From: Pseudomaricurvus sp965656525 | GTDB taxonomy: Bacteria; Pseudomonadota; Gammaproteobacteria; Pseudomonadales; Cellvibrionaceae | DNA length: 64,000 nt | Reading direction: 5' to 3' | NCBI GenBank assembly: GCA_965656525.1 | Contig: CBFHKY010000003.1 | Coordinates: 1-64,000 of the forward strand | Shown: one piece after another, positions 16,465 to 24,447 of the stretch | How positions within the stretch are numbered: the stretch's first letter is position 1 | Layout of the letters: the number at the start of each line of letters is the position of its first letter | Position numbers and translations under genes: made by a program | Notes under the pieces: model-generated | What the model saw: only the letters and a program-made list of their open reading frames with translations | The model's database searches: none | What the model was told of the DNA's origin: nothing

Positions 16465-18069
16465 TTACTGATTGTGAAGTTTCATAATTTCTTGCTGAAC
16501 GCCATCAAGACGCCGCAGCCAAGGGCCAGCCTGCTGCTGGTTTTCGGGCAGCTGGGAGATGGCGCGCTCAGCTTGAACACGAGTGCTGTACGTTTCCGTT
16601 ACCACAACATACCACGGTTTTCCCAATCTTGTTGTCTCAAACATATTTAGCGCCTCCTCATTTTTTTGAACGCTAATAAACTCTGATACGGCAGACCGAG
16701 AACTGGCCGCCATCACTTGTATGACAAAATAATCACCGGGCTGGGACAGCAAAAAGCTTTGATCTAGCCCATCCACTTGCGCCCCATTATTGTGCTTATC
16801 TTGCAAAACGGTGGAGGGTTGCACCACTTGATCCAAGGCCTTCGCTTCCTCTGCTAACACTGATTGCAAGTCATCTTCCGCCTTTGAATTCACCGGTGAT
16901 TCCGCTTTAACTGTACTACCAGGGCCAGCCACCGCCTTTTGTTCGTTAGGTTGACCCTCTATAGATTGATTTGCAGGCAGTAGTATTGGCTCTGCTGCCG
17001 TGACCACAACTGGATCTTGGTTTGCTTGAAAAGACTCTTCCTCTATACGCGAGTCTTTATCTGTTAGTTCATTCGATTCATCGGCCAGCCGCAAGGGCTG
17101 CTCAGTCATGGTGACTTTTTGCTCAGTAGTGGGCTCGGCCGTGTCATCAGCTATCCAACCGTCTTTGTATAGATAAGATATAAGCAAAAAACTCACCAAC
17201 GCTACGATCATGATCATGTGGGCCACTGGCAAACCTGAAACCTTATCGTGCTTAAGAGCGGATTCTTGCAACGCCACTTCCACAAAGCTGTCTATCTGGC
17301 CTGGCAACCCTCTTGCTTGGGCAACCACTTGGCGCAAAATGTCGTCACTGAGTGGCAACTCCACAGGTGTCGCTGCCCGCCATTTATAATTTATGTATTC
17401 TCGGCTTTCTTCTTTACTCAGAGCGGGCAGGGGGCAATCTTGCAACAGGACATCAACAGCTGCGATCAGGTCTAGCCGCCGAATCAGTACATCGTCTCCA
17501 GACAACACCATGTGAAGCGTATTTGGGCTGGCATCGGCACCCACTAAGATGCTGAGCAGCGCCCCTAGCACGTGATCCTCCAGTAGATGAGCATCATCAA
17601 TAACCAGTACAGCGGGTAGCGCATTACTGTCTTGAAGCTGATGACGAATGGCGGCAATCACTTCGCCGGGCTTTGCGCTGTCAGCACCCTCAAACTGGAA
17701 GCCTCTGGCGATAGCGTGAAAGAAGGGCTCCACCTCATGATATAAAGCGGCCGACACAACCGTTAAACTGACATCATGACCAAGCAGGGGCGTCAATCGC
17801 CGACACAATGTTGTTTTTCCAATCGCTGCAGGCCCAGAAAGAACGGTAACGCCACTGCTAAAGCGGCTATTATGAGCCAGCTCATCGACTAAGGCCTGCC
17901 GCTGCCCCCCACCGTAAAACAGCGAAGAACCAGCGTCCCCAACGACAGGAACGGCGGCATCAATGATAGGAAGTGAAAAAGGATTGAAAGCCAACTGATA
18001 GAGCTCAAGCCAAGAAACAACGTCATCAACCTGATCAGGTACATGGGTGGGTTCTGATCGATGCTTCAC
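16465..18069 (-). CDS. AAA ATPase with SPOR domain, DamX-like
   Basis: A 534-residue inner-membrane protein. The cytoplasmic N-terminal half (about 15-280) is an ExeA-like AAA ATPase: Walker A SGPAAIGKTTLCRR (about 78-90) and Walker B AVLVIDDAH (about 152-160). One membrane segment (HMIMIVALVSFLLISYLY, about 285-302) leads to a long acidic Gln/Glu-rich periplasmic linker and a C-terminal SPOR domain (about 445-525: YFVIQVMAASS, WYVVVTETYSTRVQAERAI) that should bind denuded septal peptidoglycan. It lies 72 bp after aroB, as damX does in Escherichia and as the AAA-SPOR gene does in Pseudomonas. A septal or envelope role is inferred from SPOR. Confidence 0.85.
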   Translation of the reverse strand: MKHRSEPTHVPDQVDDVVSWLELYQLAFNPFSLPIIDAAVPVVGDAGSSLFYGGGQRQALVDELAHNSRFSSGVTVLSGPAAIGKTTLCRRLTPLLGHDVSLTVVSAALYHEVEPFFHAIARGFQFEGADSAKPGEVIAAIRHQLQDSNALPAVLVIDDAHLLEDHVLGALLSILVGADASPNTLHMVLSGDDVLIRRLDLIAAVDVLLQDCPLPALSKEESREYINYKWRAATPVELPLSDDILRQVVAQARGLPGQIDSFVEVALQESALKHDKVSGLPVAHMIMIVALVSFLLISYLYKDGWIADDTAEPTTEQKVTMTEQPLRLADESNELTDKDSRIEEESFQANQDPVVVTAAEPILLPANQSIEGQPNEQKAVAGPGSTVKAESPVNSKAEDDLQSVLAEEAKALDQVVQPSTVLQDKHNNGAQVDGLDQSFLLSQPGDYFVIQVMAASSRSAVSEFISVQKNEEALNMFETTRLGKPWYVVVTETYSTRVQAERAISQLPENQQQAGPWLRRLDGVQQEIMKLHNQ

Positions 18070-18141
18070 TAAACGCTCCTTAAGAAAACAAGCTTAACGT
18101 TAGAGCAGACACTCAACCACTCAAGCCTGTAACCCTAACGA

Positions 18142-19215
18142 TCAAATAGCGGCAAGCGTAGCCTTTAAGTTATCAAGAGAAAAATCCGACGTAACTGCTG
18201 CACGGCCAATGCGCTCCAACAAAACTAAGCGCAATTGGCCATCAAGAACCTTTTTGTCAACCGCCATCAGCGCCAAAAACTTTGCCTCCGTCATATCGAA
18301 CGGAGAGCGTATGGGTAAATTAGCCTTTTCCAGCAGGCGCTTCAAGCGAGTCAGCTCTTGGGCTGGAAGCCAGCCTTGCCTGACAGACAAATCCATCGCC
18401 ATAAGCATACCAGTTGCAACCGCTTCACCATGCAGCCAATTACCATAACCTTGGGCGGTTTCAATGGCGTGCCCAAAGGTATGGCCTAGGTTTAAAATTG
18501 CACGTATACCACCTTCGCGCTCGTCCGCTGCGACAACCTCAGCCTTGTTTTGACAAGAGCGCTCAATGGCGTAAGCCAGCGCCAACTCGTCTAGTGCTAA
18601 TAAGCGCTCAATATTCTGTTCAATCCATTGATAAAACGGTTCATCAGAGATCAAACCATACTTAATTATTTCAGCAAGACCTGCTGATAACTCTCTAGCC
18701 GGGAGGGTTTTCAGCACATCGGTATCAATAATAACGGCGTTAGGCTGATGAAAAGCGCCTATCATATTTTTGCCCAAGGGGTGATTCACACCAGTCTTGC
18801 CACCAACCGACGAGTCCACTTGAGAGAGAACCGTAGTAGGTATTTGGATAAAGTCGACACCGCGCTGGTAACAGGCTGCAGCGAAACCAGTCATATCACC
18901 CACCACACCACCCCCTAGCGCAATTAAGGTGGTTGTACGATTGTGACGCGCCTCCAGCAAACCGCTGAATATCTGATTGAGCACATCTAGGGTTTTAAAT
19001 GCTTCACCGTCCGGCAGAGTTACTGTTGATACAGAAAACTCTGACAGTGAGTCCAGCACTTTTTCAAGGTACAACGGTGCGATGGTTTCATTGGTGACAA
19101 CACAAACCTGCTGTCCTTTAATATGCGAGCGCAAGTATTGCTTATCACCCACCAACTGAGAGCCAATATAGATGGGATAACTGCGCTCCCCAAGGTCCAC
19201 ACTCAGGACATTCAT
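18142..19215 (-). CDS. aroB: 3-dehydroquinate synthase
   Basis: Second enzyme of the shikimate pathway: converts DAHP to 3-dehydroquinate with catalytic NAD and a divalent metal. The ATG at 19215 (MNVLSVDLGERSYPIYIG) gives 357 residues and fits family starts; a TTG three codons upstream is less likely. GGGVVGDMTGFAAACYQRG (about 100-120) binds NAD; DSSVGGKTGVNHP and NLGHTFGHAIE carry substrate and metal ligands. It follows aroK by 74 bp, the usual aroKB pair. Confidence 0.97.
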   Translation of the reverse strand: MNVLSVDLGERSYPIYIGSQLVGDKQYLRSHIKGQQVCVVTNETIAPLYLEKVLDSLSEFSVSTVTLPDGEAFKTLDVLNQIFSGLLEARHNRTTTLIALGGGVVGDMTGFAAACYQRGVDFIQIPTTVLSQVDSSVGGKTGVNHPLGKNMIGAFHQPNAVIIDTDVLKTLPARELSAGLAEIIKYGLISDEPFYQWIEQNIERLLALDELALAYAIERSCQNKAEVVAADEREGGIRAILNLGHTFGHAIETAQGYGNWLHGEAVATGMLMAMDLSVRQGWLPAQELTRLKRLLEKANLPIRSPFDMTEAKFLALMAVDKKVLDGQLRLVLLERIGRAAVTSDFSLDNLKATLAAI

Positions 19216-19289
19216 ACGTTTCAACCGACACTAAAAAAAGGTGCTGCAGTGTACCACAGGAGCAGACCAGTGCCTGCCCTGAGGGGGCG

Positions 19290-19814
19290 TTAATCAACGG
19301 ATGATCGTGAGCGATACGCTTGAATAACTTCCTGAACAACGCTTTTAGGACTGCGCCTGTCAGTGGTCACGATAAGGTCAGCCACTTCACGGTAGAGCGG
19401 ATCACGTACGCGAATCAGCTCTCGAATTTTGGCTTCCGGATCATCGACCTGCAGCAATGGGCGCTTCTTATCTTTGTGGGTTCGCTCTACCAACTGATCC
19501 ACATTAGCCGTTAGATAAACCACAAACCCGTTGGTCTGCAACAGCTTTCGATTTTCAGGTCGGATAACAATGCCACCGCCCGTAGCCACTACCATGGACT
19601 CTTCAGCCAGCAGGTCCACCAGCACCGCTGATTCCCGCTGACGAAAACCCTCCTCCCCTTCCACATCAAAAATCCAGGGAATATCTGCACCTGTGCGATC
19701 TTCAATAACACGATCACTGTCGCAGAAAGGTAGGCCCAAACCATTGGCAACGAGCTTCCCTATGGTGGACTTTCCAACCCCCATAGGACCAACAAAAATC
19801 AAGCTTTGGGACAT
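19290..19814 (-). CDS. aroK: Shikimate kinase
   Basis: Phosphorylates shikimate at the 3-hydroxyl. The 174 residues match AroK. Walker A is GPMGVGKST (9-17), DSDRVIEDRTGADIPWIF (about 33-50) holds substrate and Mg ligands, GGG at about 80 is the shikimate loop, and KKRPLL (about 117) is the lid. It starts 4 bp after pilQ ends, so it is the continuation of the pilMNOPQ transcript and supplies the link to aroB. Confidence 0.97.
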   Translation of the reverse strand: MSQSLIFVGPMGVGKSTIGKLVANGLGLPFCDSDRVIEDRTGADIPWIFDVEGEEGFRQRESAVLVDLLAEESMVVATGGGIVIRPENRKLLQTNGFVVYLTANVDQLVERTHKDKKRPLLQVDDPEAKIRELIRVRDPLYREVADLIVTTDRRSPKSVVQEVIQAYRSRSSVD

Positions 19815-19817
19815 TGA

Positions 19818-21677
19818 TTATTGCACCAAAGCATTGGAAAGAATCTTAGGCGTAATGAAAATAAGCAGCTCACGCTTGTTCTCACTTTGAACATCCTTAC
19901 GAAATAAACGCCCCAAGTAAGGTAGATCTCCAAGCATAGGAACCTTGGTTTCCCCTTTCACCTGTTCTGTTTGAAAGATACCACCCAAAACGATGGTTTG
20001 ACCGTTGGAAACCAACACCTGAGTTTGTAATTCGGTGACATCAATCGTTGGAACGCCATTGGTCACAATCTGGCCGACAGAATCTTGATTAACCTTCAGG
20101 TCCATGATGATTTGATCATCGGGAGTAATTTGAGGCGTCACCTCTAAACTCAGTACAGCTTCTTTAAAAGAGGTAGACGTCGCACCACTTGAGGACGCCT
20201 CTTGATAGGGAATCTGGGTACCCGATTGAATGTGAGCGGTTTGCTTGTCCCCAGTGATAACTTTTGGCTGAGACACGATTTCGGCGTTTCCAGAATCCTG
20301 CAGCGCCGAAATTTCCATACTCAGCAAGACATTATCATTCAGAAAACTCATGGCTAAACTGCCAGCAGGGTTTGCAACGCCCAAATCTACCATTAGGTTT
20401 TCAGTCAAGTCAGTTGAGCCGTAAGATTCTTGAGGAAGCGAGTCAATATCCACATCACTCGCACTGCCACCGTTGGCTATAGCTTCATCGACAGCTCTGT
20501 CATAAGCGCGCCTAGATACACCCTTAGAACCATTCGTTCTTGGAAATAATTCGTATGGAGACCCAGGGGCGGAATCCAAAGCATCATGCGACCCAGCAAA
20601 AGCCAGACCACCATCAAGCGTATCAACACCTACTGCCCCCCAGCTGACCCCTAATTCTTTTTGATAATCAGTGTTGGCAATAACAATGCGCGCTTCAATC
20701 ATGACTTGTCGAATCGGTATATCAACTTGGTCTATCAGCTTTTTAAATTCGGCGATTTTGTCAGCTGTATCCGTCAAAATAATGGAGTTTGTACGCTCAT
20801 CAATAATGGCAGAGCCGCGACCAGAAAGAATGGACTGTGTCGCCCCGTCTTTTCCCTCACCACCAAACAACTTAAATAGCTCTTTAGCGCTAGCGTAGCG
20901 CACGCGAATGTATTCCGTATACACCGGCGCTAACTCTTCAAGTTGGCGCTGAGTTTCCAGCTGTTGGCGCTCACGCTCCGCGATTTCAGCCGCAGGCCCT
21001 ACCATCATCACATTGCCAATAACGCGCTTATCTAAGCCTTTGGTTTTTAACACCAAGTCCAAAGCTTGATCCCATGGAACATTATCTAGCCTTAATGTGA
21101 TACTGCCTCTTACGGTATCACTGGCCACCAAGTTGAGGTCGGTGAAATCCGCAATCAGCTGCAAGACCGAACGCACTTCAATATTTTGAAAATTCAGTGA
21201 GAGCTTATCGCCAGAAAACGCAAATTTGGCTTGTTTCTCGGCCAACTCTTCAGCCGTTAACGGCTTGATACTGATGACATATGTATCATCAGCCTGATAG
21301 GCCAGATAATCGTGAGGGCCTTCCACGCTGATATCCAGCGTTGTTTTGCTTCCATCAAAGTCAGTGTCTATCTGTGTCACTGGGGTAGCGAAATCAATCA
21401 CATCCAAAGTGCGGCGCAAATTAGCAGGCAACTGCGCATTTAAGAATTCAACTTTGATGTTATCGGCGGTTTGATTGACATCGATATTCACCGCTGGATC
21501 ACTGAGGTTAATGATGACCTTGCCTTCACCCAGTTCACCGCGCCGGAAATCAACCCCAATAATCGCAACTTCATGCTCAGACAAATCAGAAGAGACCGCA
21601 TCCGTCACGTTGGCAGAACGCTGTAGGTATTCCGTAGGTGTTTCTTTTCCCACCTCGACGATCAGCTCGTTATTGTC
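19818..21677 (-). CDS. pilQ: Type IV pilus secretin PilQ, N-terminus lost in sequence gap
   Basis: Outer-membrane secretin ring through which the type IV pilus passes. The frame is open from the N-run at 21677 (first residues DNNELIVEVGKETP) to the stop at 19818, 620 residues. Visible parts are an AMIN domain (about 45-135), the secretin N0/STN region (KLSLNFQNIEVRSVLQLIADFTDLNLVAS in pieces, about 170-200), an NolW-type N1 domain (YTEYIRVRYASAKELFKLF) and the C-terminal secretin barrel (PYQEASSSGATSTSF, VTPQITPDDQII, VLGGIF). By comparison with Pseudomonas PilQ (about 714 residues) roughly 115 residues, including the signal peptide and the first AMIN domain, are missing. An internal GTG at 21653 is not a real start. 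Confidence 0.95.
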   Translation of the reverse strand, partial: DNNELIVEVGKETPTEYLQRSANVTDAVSSDLSEHEVAIIGVDFRRGELGEGKVIINLSDPAVNIDVNQTADNIKVEFLNAQLPANLRRTLDVIDFATPVTQIDTDFDGSKTTLDISVEGPHDYLAYQADDTYVISIKPLTAEELAEKQAKFAFSGDKLSLNFQNIEVRSVLQLIADFTDLNLVASDTVRGSITLRLDNVPWDQALDLVLKTKGLDKRVIGNVMMVGPAAEIAERERQQLETQRQLEELAPVYTEYIRVRYASAKELFKLFGGEGKDGATQSILSGRGSAIIDERTNSIILTDTADKIAEFKKLIDQVDIPIRQVMIEARIVIANTDYQKELGVSWGAVGVDTLDGGLAFAGSHDALDSAPGSPYELFPRTNGSKGVSRRAYDRAVDEAIANGGSASDVDIDSLPQESYGSTDLTENLMVDLGVANPAGSLAMSFLNDNVLLSMEISALQDSGNAEIVSQPKVITGDKQTAHIQSGTQIPYQEASSSGATSTSFKEAVLSLEVTPQITPDDQIIMDLKVNQDSVGQIVTNGVPTIDVTELQTQVLVSNGQTIVLGGIFQTEQVKGETKVPMLGDLPYLGRLFRKDVQSENKRELLIFITPKILSNALVQ

Positions 21678-21776
21678 NNNNNNNNNNNNNNNNNNNNNNN
21701 NNNNNNNNNNNNNNNNNNNNNNNNNNNNNNNNNNNNNNNNNNNNNNNNNNNNNNNNNNNNNNNNNNNNNNNNNNNN
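21678..21776. other. Assembly gap (99 N) across the pilP-pilQ junction
   Basis: The unknown bases hide the C-terminal half of PilP and the N-terminus of PilQ. Family lengths imply about 600 bp missing, so the N count is not the true size. Confidence 0.9.
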
Positions 21777-22017
21777 ATATCACCTGTTCCAAATCTTCTA
21801 CTGGGCGATCAAAAGGGCTTCGTTTGGTCATTGCACTGTAAATAAAGCTTTTATAGGGCACAAACGGAGGAAGGGGTTCAATATTCCCACCAGGGCGGCG
21901 TTTCTTTTCGGCAATGAAATCTTTCAAGTCTTGATTACTTGATCCGGACTCACAAGCACTCAATAAAAAAACCAAACCGAAAATAGCGACTAATCTGTAC
22001 GATAAAGAGGCACTCAT
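21777..22017 (-). CDS. pilP: Type IV pilus assembly lipoprotein PilP, C-terminus lost in sequence gap
   Basis: Periplasmic lipoprotein connecting the inner-membrane PilMNO platform to the PilQ secretin. The first 80 residues are visible: a signal peptide with lipobox LLSAC (Cys about 22), a linker, and YKSFIYSAMTKRSPFDRPVED, typical of PilP just before its HR domain. The reading frame enters the N-run; about 95 further residues are expected from Pseudomonas PilP. The start codon abuts the pilO stop. Confidence 0.92.
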
Positions 22018-22629
22018 TTATTTGCCTCCTCGGCCACGGTAGCGATACGTTCTCGCTTCAATGGTCATATCCAAAATACCACCTTTGCCTTTTTTGATAT
22101 CGTAATTATGCAAGGTTACGATCCTTGGCATACTAGCGATCCCACTGACAAATGTACCCAGTTCATGATAGGGGCCACGCACCTTAATCTCGATGGGCAA
22201 TTCTACATAAAACTCTCGTGCACGTTCTTTTTGCAGCGTCACACTTTGAATCACCAAGCCGCTCTCTGTGCCCTTTTCATCGATATCCTCTAACAAGCCA
22301 GGCACTTCAGTATCGCTGGGTAACTGAGACACCAAAGCTCCAAAAGTCTCTTCCATTTCGCTCATTTGTTCACGATAGGCCTCTAAGTTCGAAGCTTGAT
22401 GTGCTTTTTGCTGGAACGTTTTGCGCAACTTGACCTCTTTTGAAACAGTCCGGTCATACTCTGCTTGCAAGTCCTTAACAAATACAAAGTAACCACCAGC
22501 AACAATGGCCGTAATCAGCAACAAGCAAAAGATGATTTTGCCCGTTGCAGGCCAAACGCCCATGCGAGTCCAATCGATGTCGTTAACATCAAAATCGTTC
22601 AGCTGGTCGATAAAATTCTGTAAAGACAT
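22018..22629 (-). CDS. pilO: Type IV pilus assembly protein PilO
   Basis: Inner-membrane protein that forms heterodimers with PilN in the alignment subcomplex. The 203 residues have a short cytoplasmic N-terminus, one membrane segment (IIFCLLLITAIVAGGYFVFV, about 31-50), a coiled coil (about 55-95) and a ferredoxin-like periplasmic domain (GLVIQSVTLQKERAREFYVELPI in pieces, GPYHELGTFVSGIASMPRIVTL). Six bp separate it from pilN. It is part of the pilMNOPQ operon. Confidence 0.96.
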   Translation of the reverse strand: MSLQNFIDQLNDFDVNDIDWTRMGVWPATGKIIFCLLLITAIVAGGYFVFVKDLQAEYDRTVSKEVKLRKTFQQKAHQASNLEAYREQMSEMEETFGALVSQLPSDTEVPGLLEDIDEKGTESGLVIQSVTLQKERAREFYVELPIEIKVRGPYHELGTFVSGIASMPRIVTLHNYDIKKGKGGILDMTIEARTYRYRGRGGK

Positions 22630-22635
22630 GTCGCC

Positions 22636-23226
22636 CTAGCCTCGCTTGTTCTTGTTTGTGGCGTCGGCATCAGATGCCTCGCCTTTAGGCTTAGTCACGG
22701 CAAAGCTCATAGTGAACTCACTGGCTTGGCGCCCATATTTAGGCGCAGCTTTCACAGACTTTAAATTGGGTGACCCAAACCATTCCGAGTCATCTAAGTT
22801 ACGCATAAAAGCCGACACACGAACGTTGGACTCCGTGACTCCCGCTATCTGAATACTCCCACCAGAGCGTTCAAGTACCGTCAGGTAAACACCTTCAGGG
22901 ACAGCTCGCACTAACTCATCAAAGTAACGCACAATGACTGGACGCTCACCTTGCAGGCCTTGAATCACCTTCATTCGAGACAACAACTCAGTACGGCGCT
23001 GCTTAAGCTTTTTGATTGCATTAACTTGCTTATCAAGCACTTTAATTTCTTTGTTGAGCAGGTTATTTCTTTGATTTTGATGGGCAATGTCACTGTTAAT
23101 GCTGCCGACCCAGACATAAACAATCAGTGCGGTGACGGTACAAACGCCCGCAATAACAGTCAGAAATTCTCGCTGCTTCTCACTACGGTACTCATCGCGC
23201 CAAGGCAATAAATTAATTTTAGCCAT
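22636..23226 (-). CDS. pilN: Type IV pilus assembly protein PilN
   Basis: Inner-membrane partner of PilO. The cytoplasmic tail MAKINLLPWRDEYR contains the conserved INLLPWR motif known to dock into PilM. One membrane segment (LTVIAGVCTVTALIVYVWVG, about 22-41), a coiled coil (about 48-90) and a periplasmic ferredoxin-like domain follow; total 196 residues. The start codon shares one base with the pilM stop, so translation is coupled. Confidence 0.96.
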   Translation of the reverse strand: MAKINLLPWRDEYRSEKQREFLTVIAGVCTVTALIVYVWVGSINSDIAHQNQRNNLLNKEIKVLDKQVNAIKKLKQRRTELLSRMKVIQGLQGERPVIVRYFDELVRAVPEGVYLTVLERSGGSIQIAGVTESNVRVSAFMRNLDDSEWFGSPNLKSVKAAPKYGRQASEFTMSFAVTKPKGEASDADATNKNKRG

Positions 23227-24293
23227 CAGTCAAAGCTCCTCATGGCCAAGCCTACTGCAATCATCAACGCTGGGGCATCATTCTTTAACCCACTCGCATT
23301 CACGCCTGAAGCTACACTCATACGAGCAAAAGGGTTGGCAACACTGGCTTCCATACCCAATTTTTCACTGATCAACTCTGGCAACCCTTCCAGCGATGCG
23401 ACACCACCAGCCAAAATAATATGATCCACATCGTTGTACTGGCTGGATGAAAAGAAAAACTGCAAGGAGCGGGTTACCTGCTGAACCACAGCATCTTTAA
23501 ACGGCTCCAGCACTTCTTCATCGTAATCGTCGGGCAGACCACCTTGCTTCTTCGCAAGACCGGCCTCTTCCGTTGAAAGACCGTAACGACGCTGAATTTC
23601 TTCCGTCAGTTGTTTACCGCCAAACAACTGCTCGCGCGTGTACACCGTTTTGCTGTCCACAAGGACGCTAAGTGTGGTCATGGTTGCGCCGATATCAATA
23701 ATCGCTACAACTTGGTCGCCCTGCTCTTCTAACTGATCAGCAATCAGACCAAAGGCCCTTTCCATGGTGTAGGCTTCGATGTCCACCACCTTAGGCTTCA
23801 ACCCAGCCAACTCCAGTGCCGCCACTCGCAGGTCTACGTTTTCGCGACGACAAGCCGCCAGCAGAACTTCGATTTGGTCAGGGTTCACTTCGGAGACCCC
23901 CTGTACTTCGAAGTCCAACGCGACCTCATCTAGGGGGTATGGGATATATTGATCGGCCTCCATGGAGATTTGCATTTCCAGCACATCTTCACTTAAACCG
24001 GCCGGCATATCGATCAACTTGGTGATCACCGCCGAGCCCGCGACTGCGACCGCAGACTCTTTGACTTTTGTTCTTGAGGACAGCACTAAGCTGCGTAAGG
24101 CATCTGCCACCGCTTCAACATCACTGACATTCTTTTCGATCACGACATTAGGTGGAAGGGCTTTTACACCATAGCTTTCCACGCGATAGCGATCGCCCTG
24201 ACGGCTCAATTCCAGTAATTTGATCGAGGTGGAACTAATATCCAGCCCCAAAACTGGCTTTGCCTTTCGCTCTAAGAAACCTAGAATACCCAT
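23226..24293 (-). CDS. pilM: Type IV pilus assembly ATPase-like protein PilM
   Basis: Cytoplasmic actin-like (FtsA/MreB fold) protein of the pilus alignment complex that binds ATP and the PilN tail. The 355 residues show VLGLDISSTSIKLLELS (phosphate 1, about 14-30), VVAIIDIGATMTTLSVL (phosphate 2, about 194-210) and IILAGGVASLEGLPELI (adenosine motif). It is the first gene of the pilus operon, divergent from mrcA as in Pseudomonas; the 154-bp gap must carry both promoters. Confidence 0.97.
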   Translation of the reverse strand: MGILGFLERKAKPVLGLDISSTSIKLLELSRQGDRYRVESYGVKALPPNVVIEKNVSDVEAVADALRSLVLSSRTKVKESAVAVAGSAVITKLIDMPAGLSEDVLEMQISMEADQYIPYPLDEVALDFEVQGVSEVNPDQIEVLLAACRRENVDLRVAALELAGLKPKVVDIEAYTMERAFGLIADQLEEQGDQVVAIIDIGATMTTLSVLVDSKTVYTREQLFGGKQLTEEIQRRYGLSTEEAGLAKKQGGLPDDYDEEVLEPFKDAVVQQVTRSLQFFFSSSQYNDVDHIILAGGVASLEGLPELISEKLGMEASVANPFARMSVASGVNASGLKNDAPALMIAVGLAMRSFD

Positions 24294-24392
24294 TTTTCCA
24301 TCTATTTCCGTGACTTAGGTGCATTTTATGTTATAGCACTTTAAGTTAAGCCTGCAACAAGCTTGGCCGTATGTAAAGTATCAAAAACCTTT

Positions 24393-24398
24393 TATAAT
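24393..24398 (+). promoter_or_regulatory. Putative -10 element of mrcA
   Basis: A perfect TATAAT stands 50 bp before the ATG at 24448. It overlaps an upstream in-frame ATG at 24397, which argues against that codon as the start. No good -35 is seen at 16-18 bp, so support is moderate. Confidence 0.4.
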
Positions 24399-24447
24399 GG
24401 TGCCTCCATTCACTCTGGCTGCTAAGCCTCTAATTCTCCTAGAAAAA

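Noticed and set aside
21475..21942. Open frames running across N-runs (here and at 48806-49142)
   Set aside because: They exist only because N codons cannot be stops; they are antisense to pilQ/pilP and the RND gene or lie in the gap.
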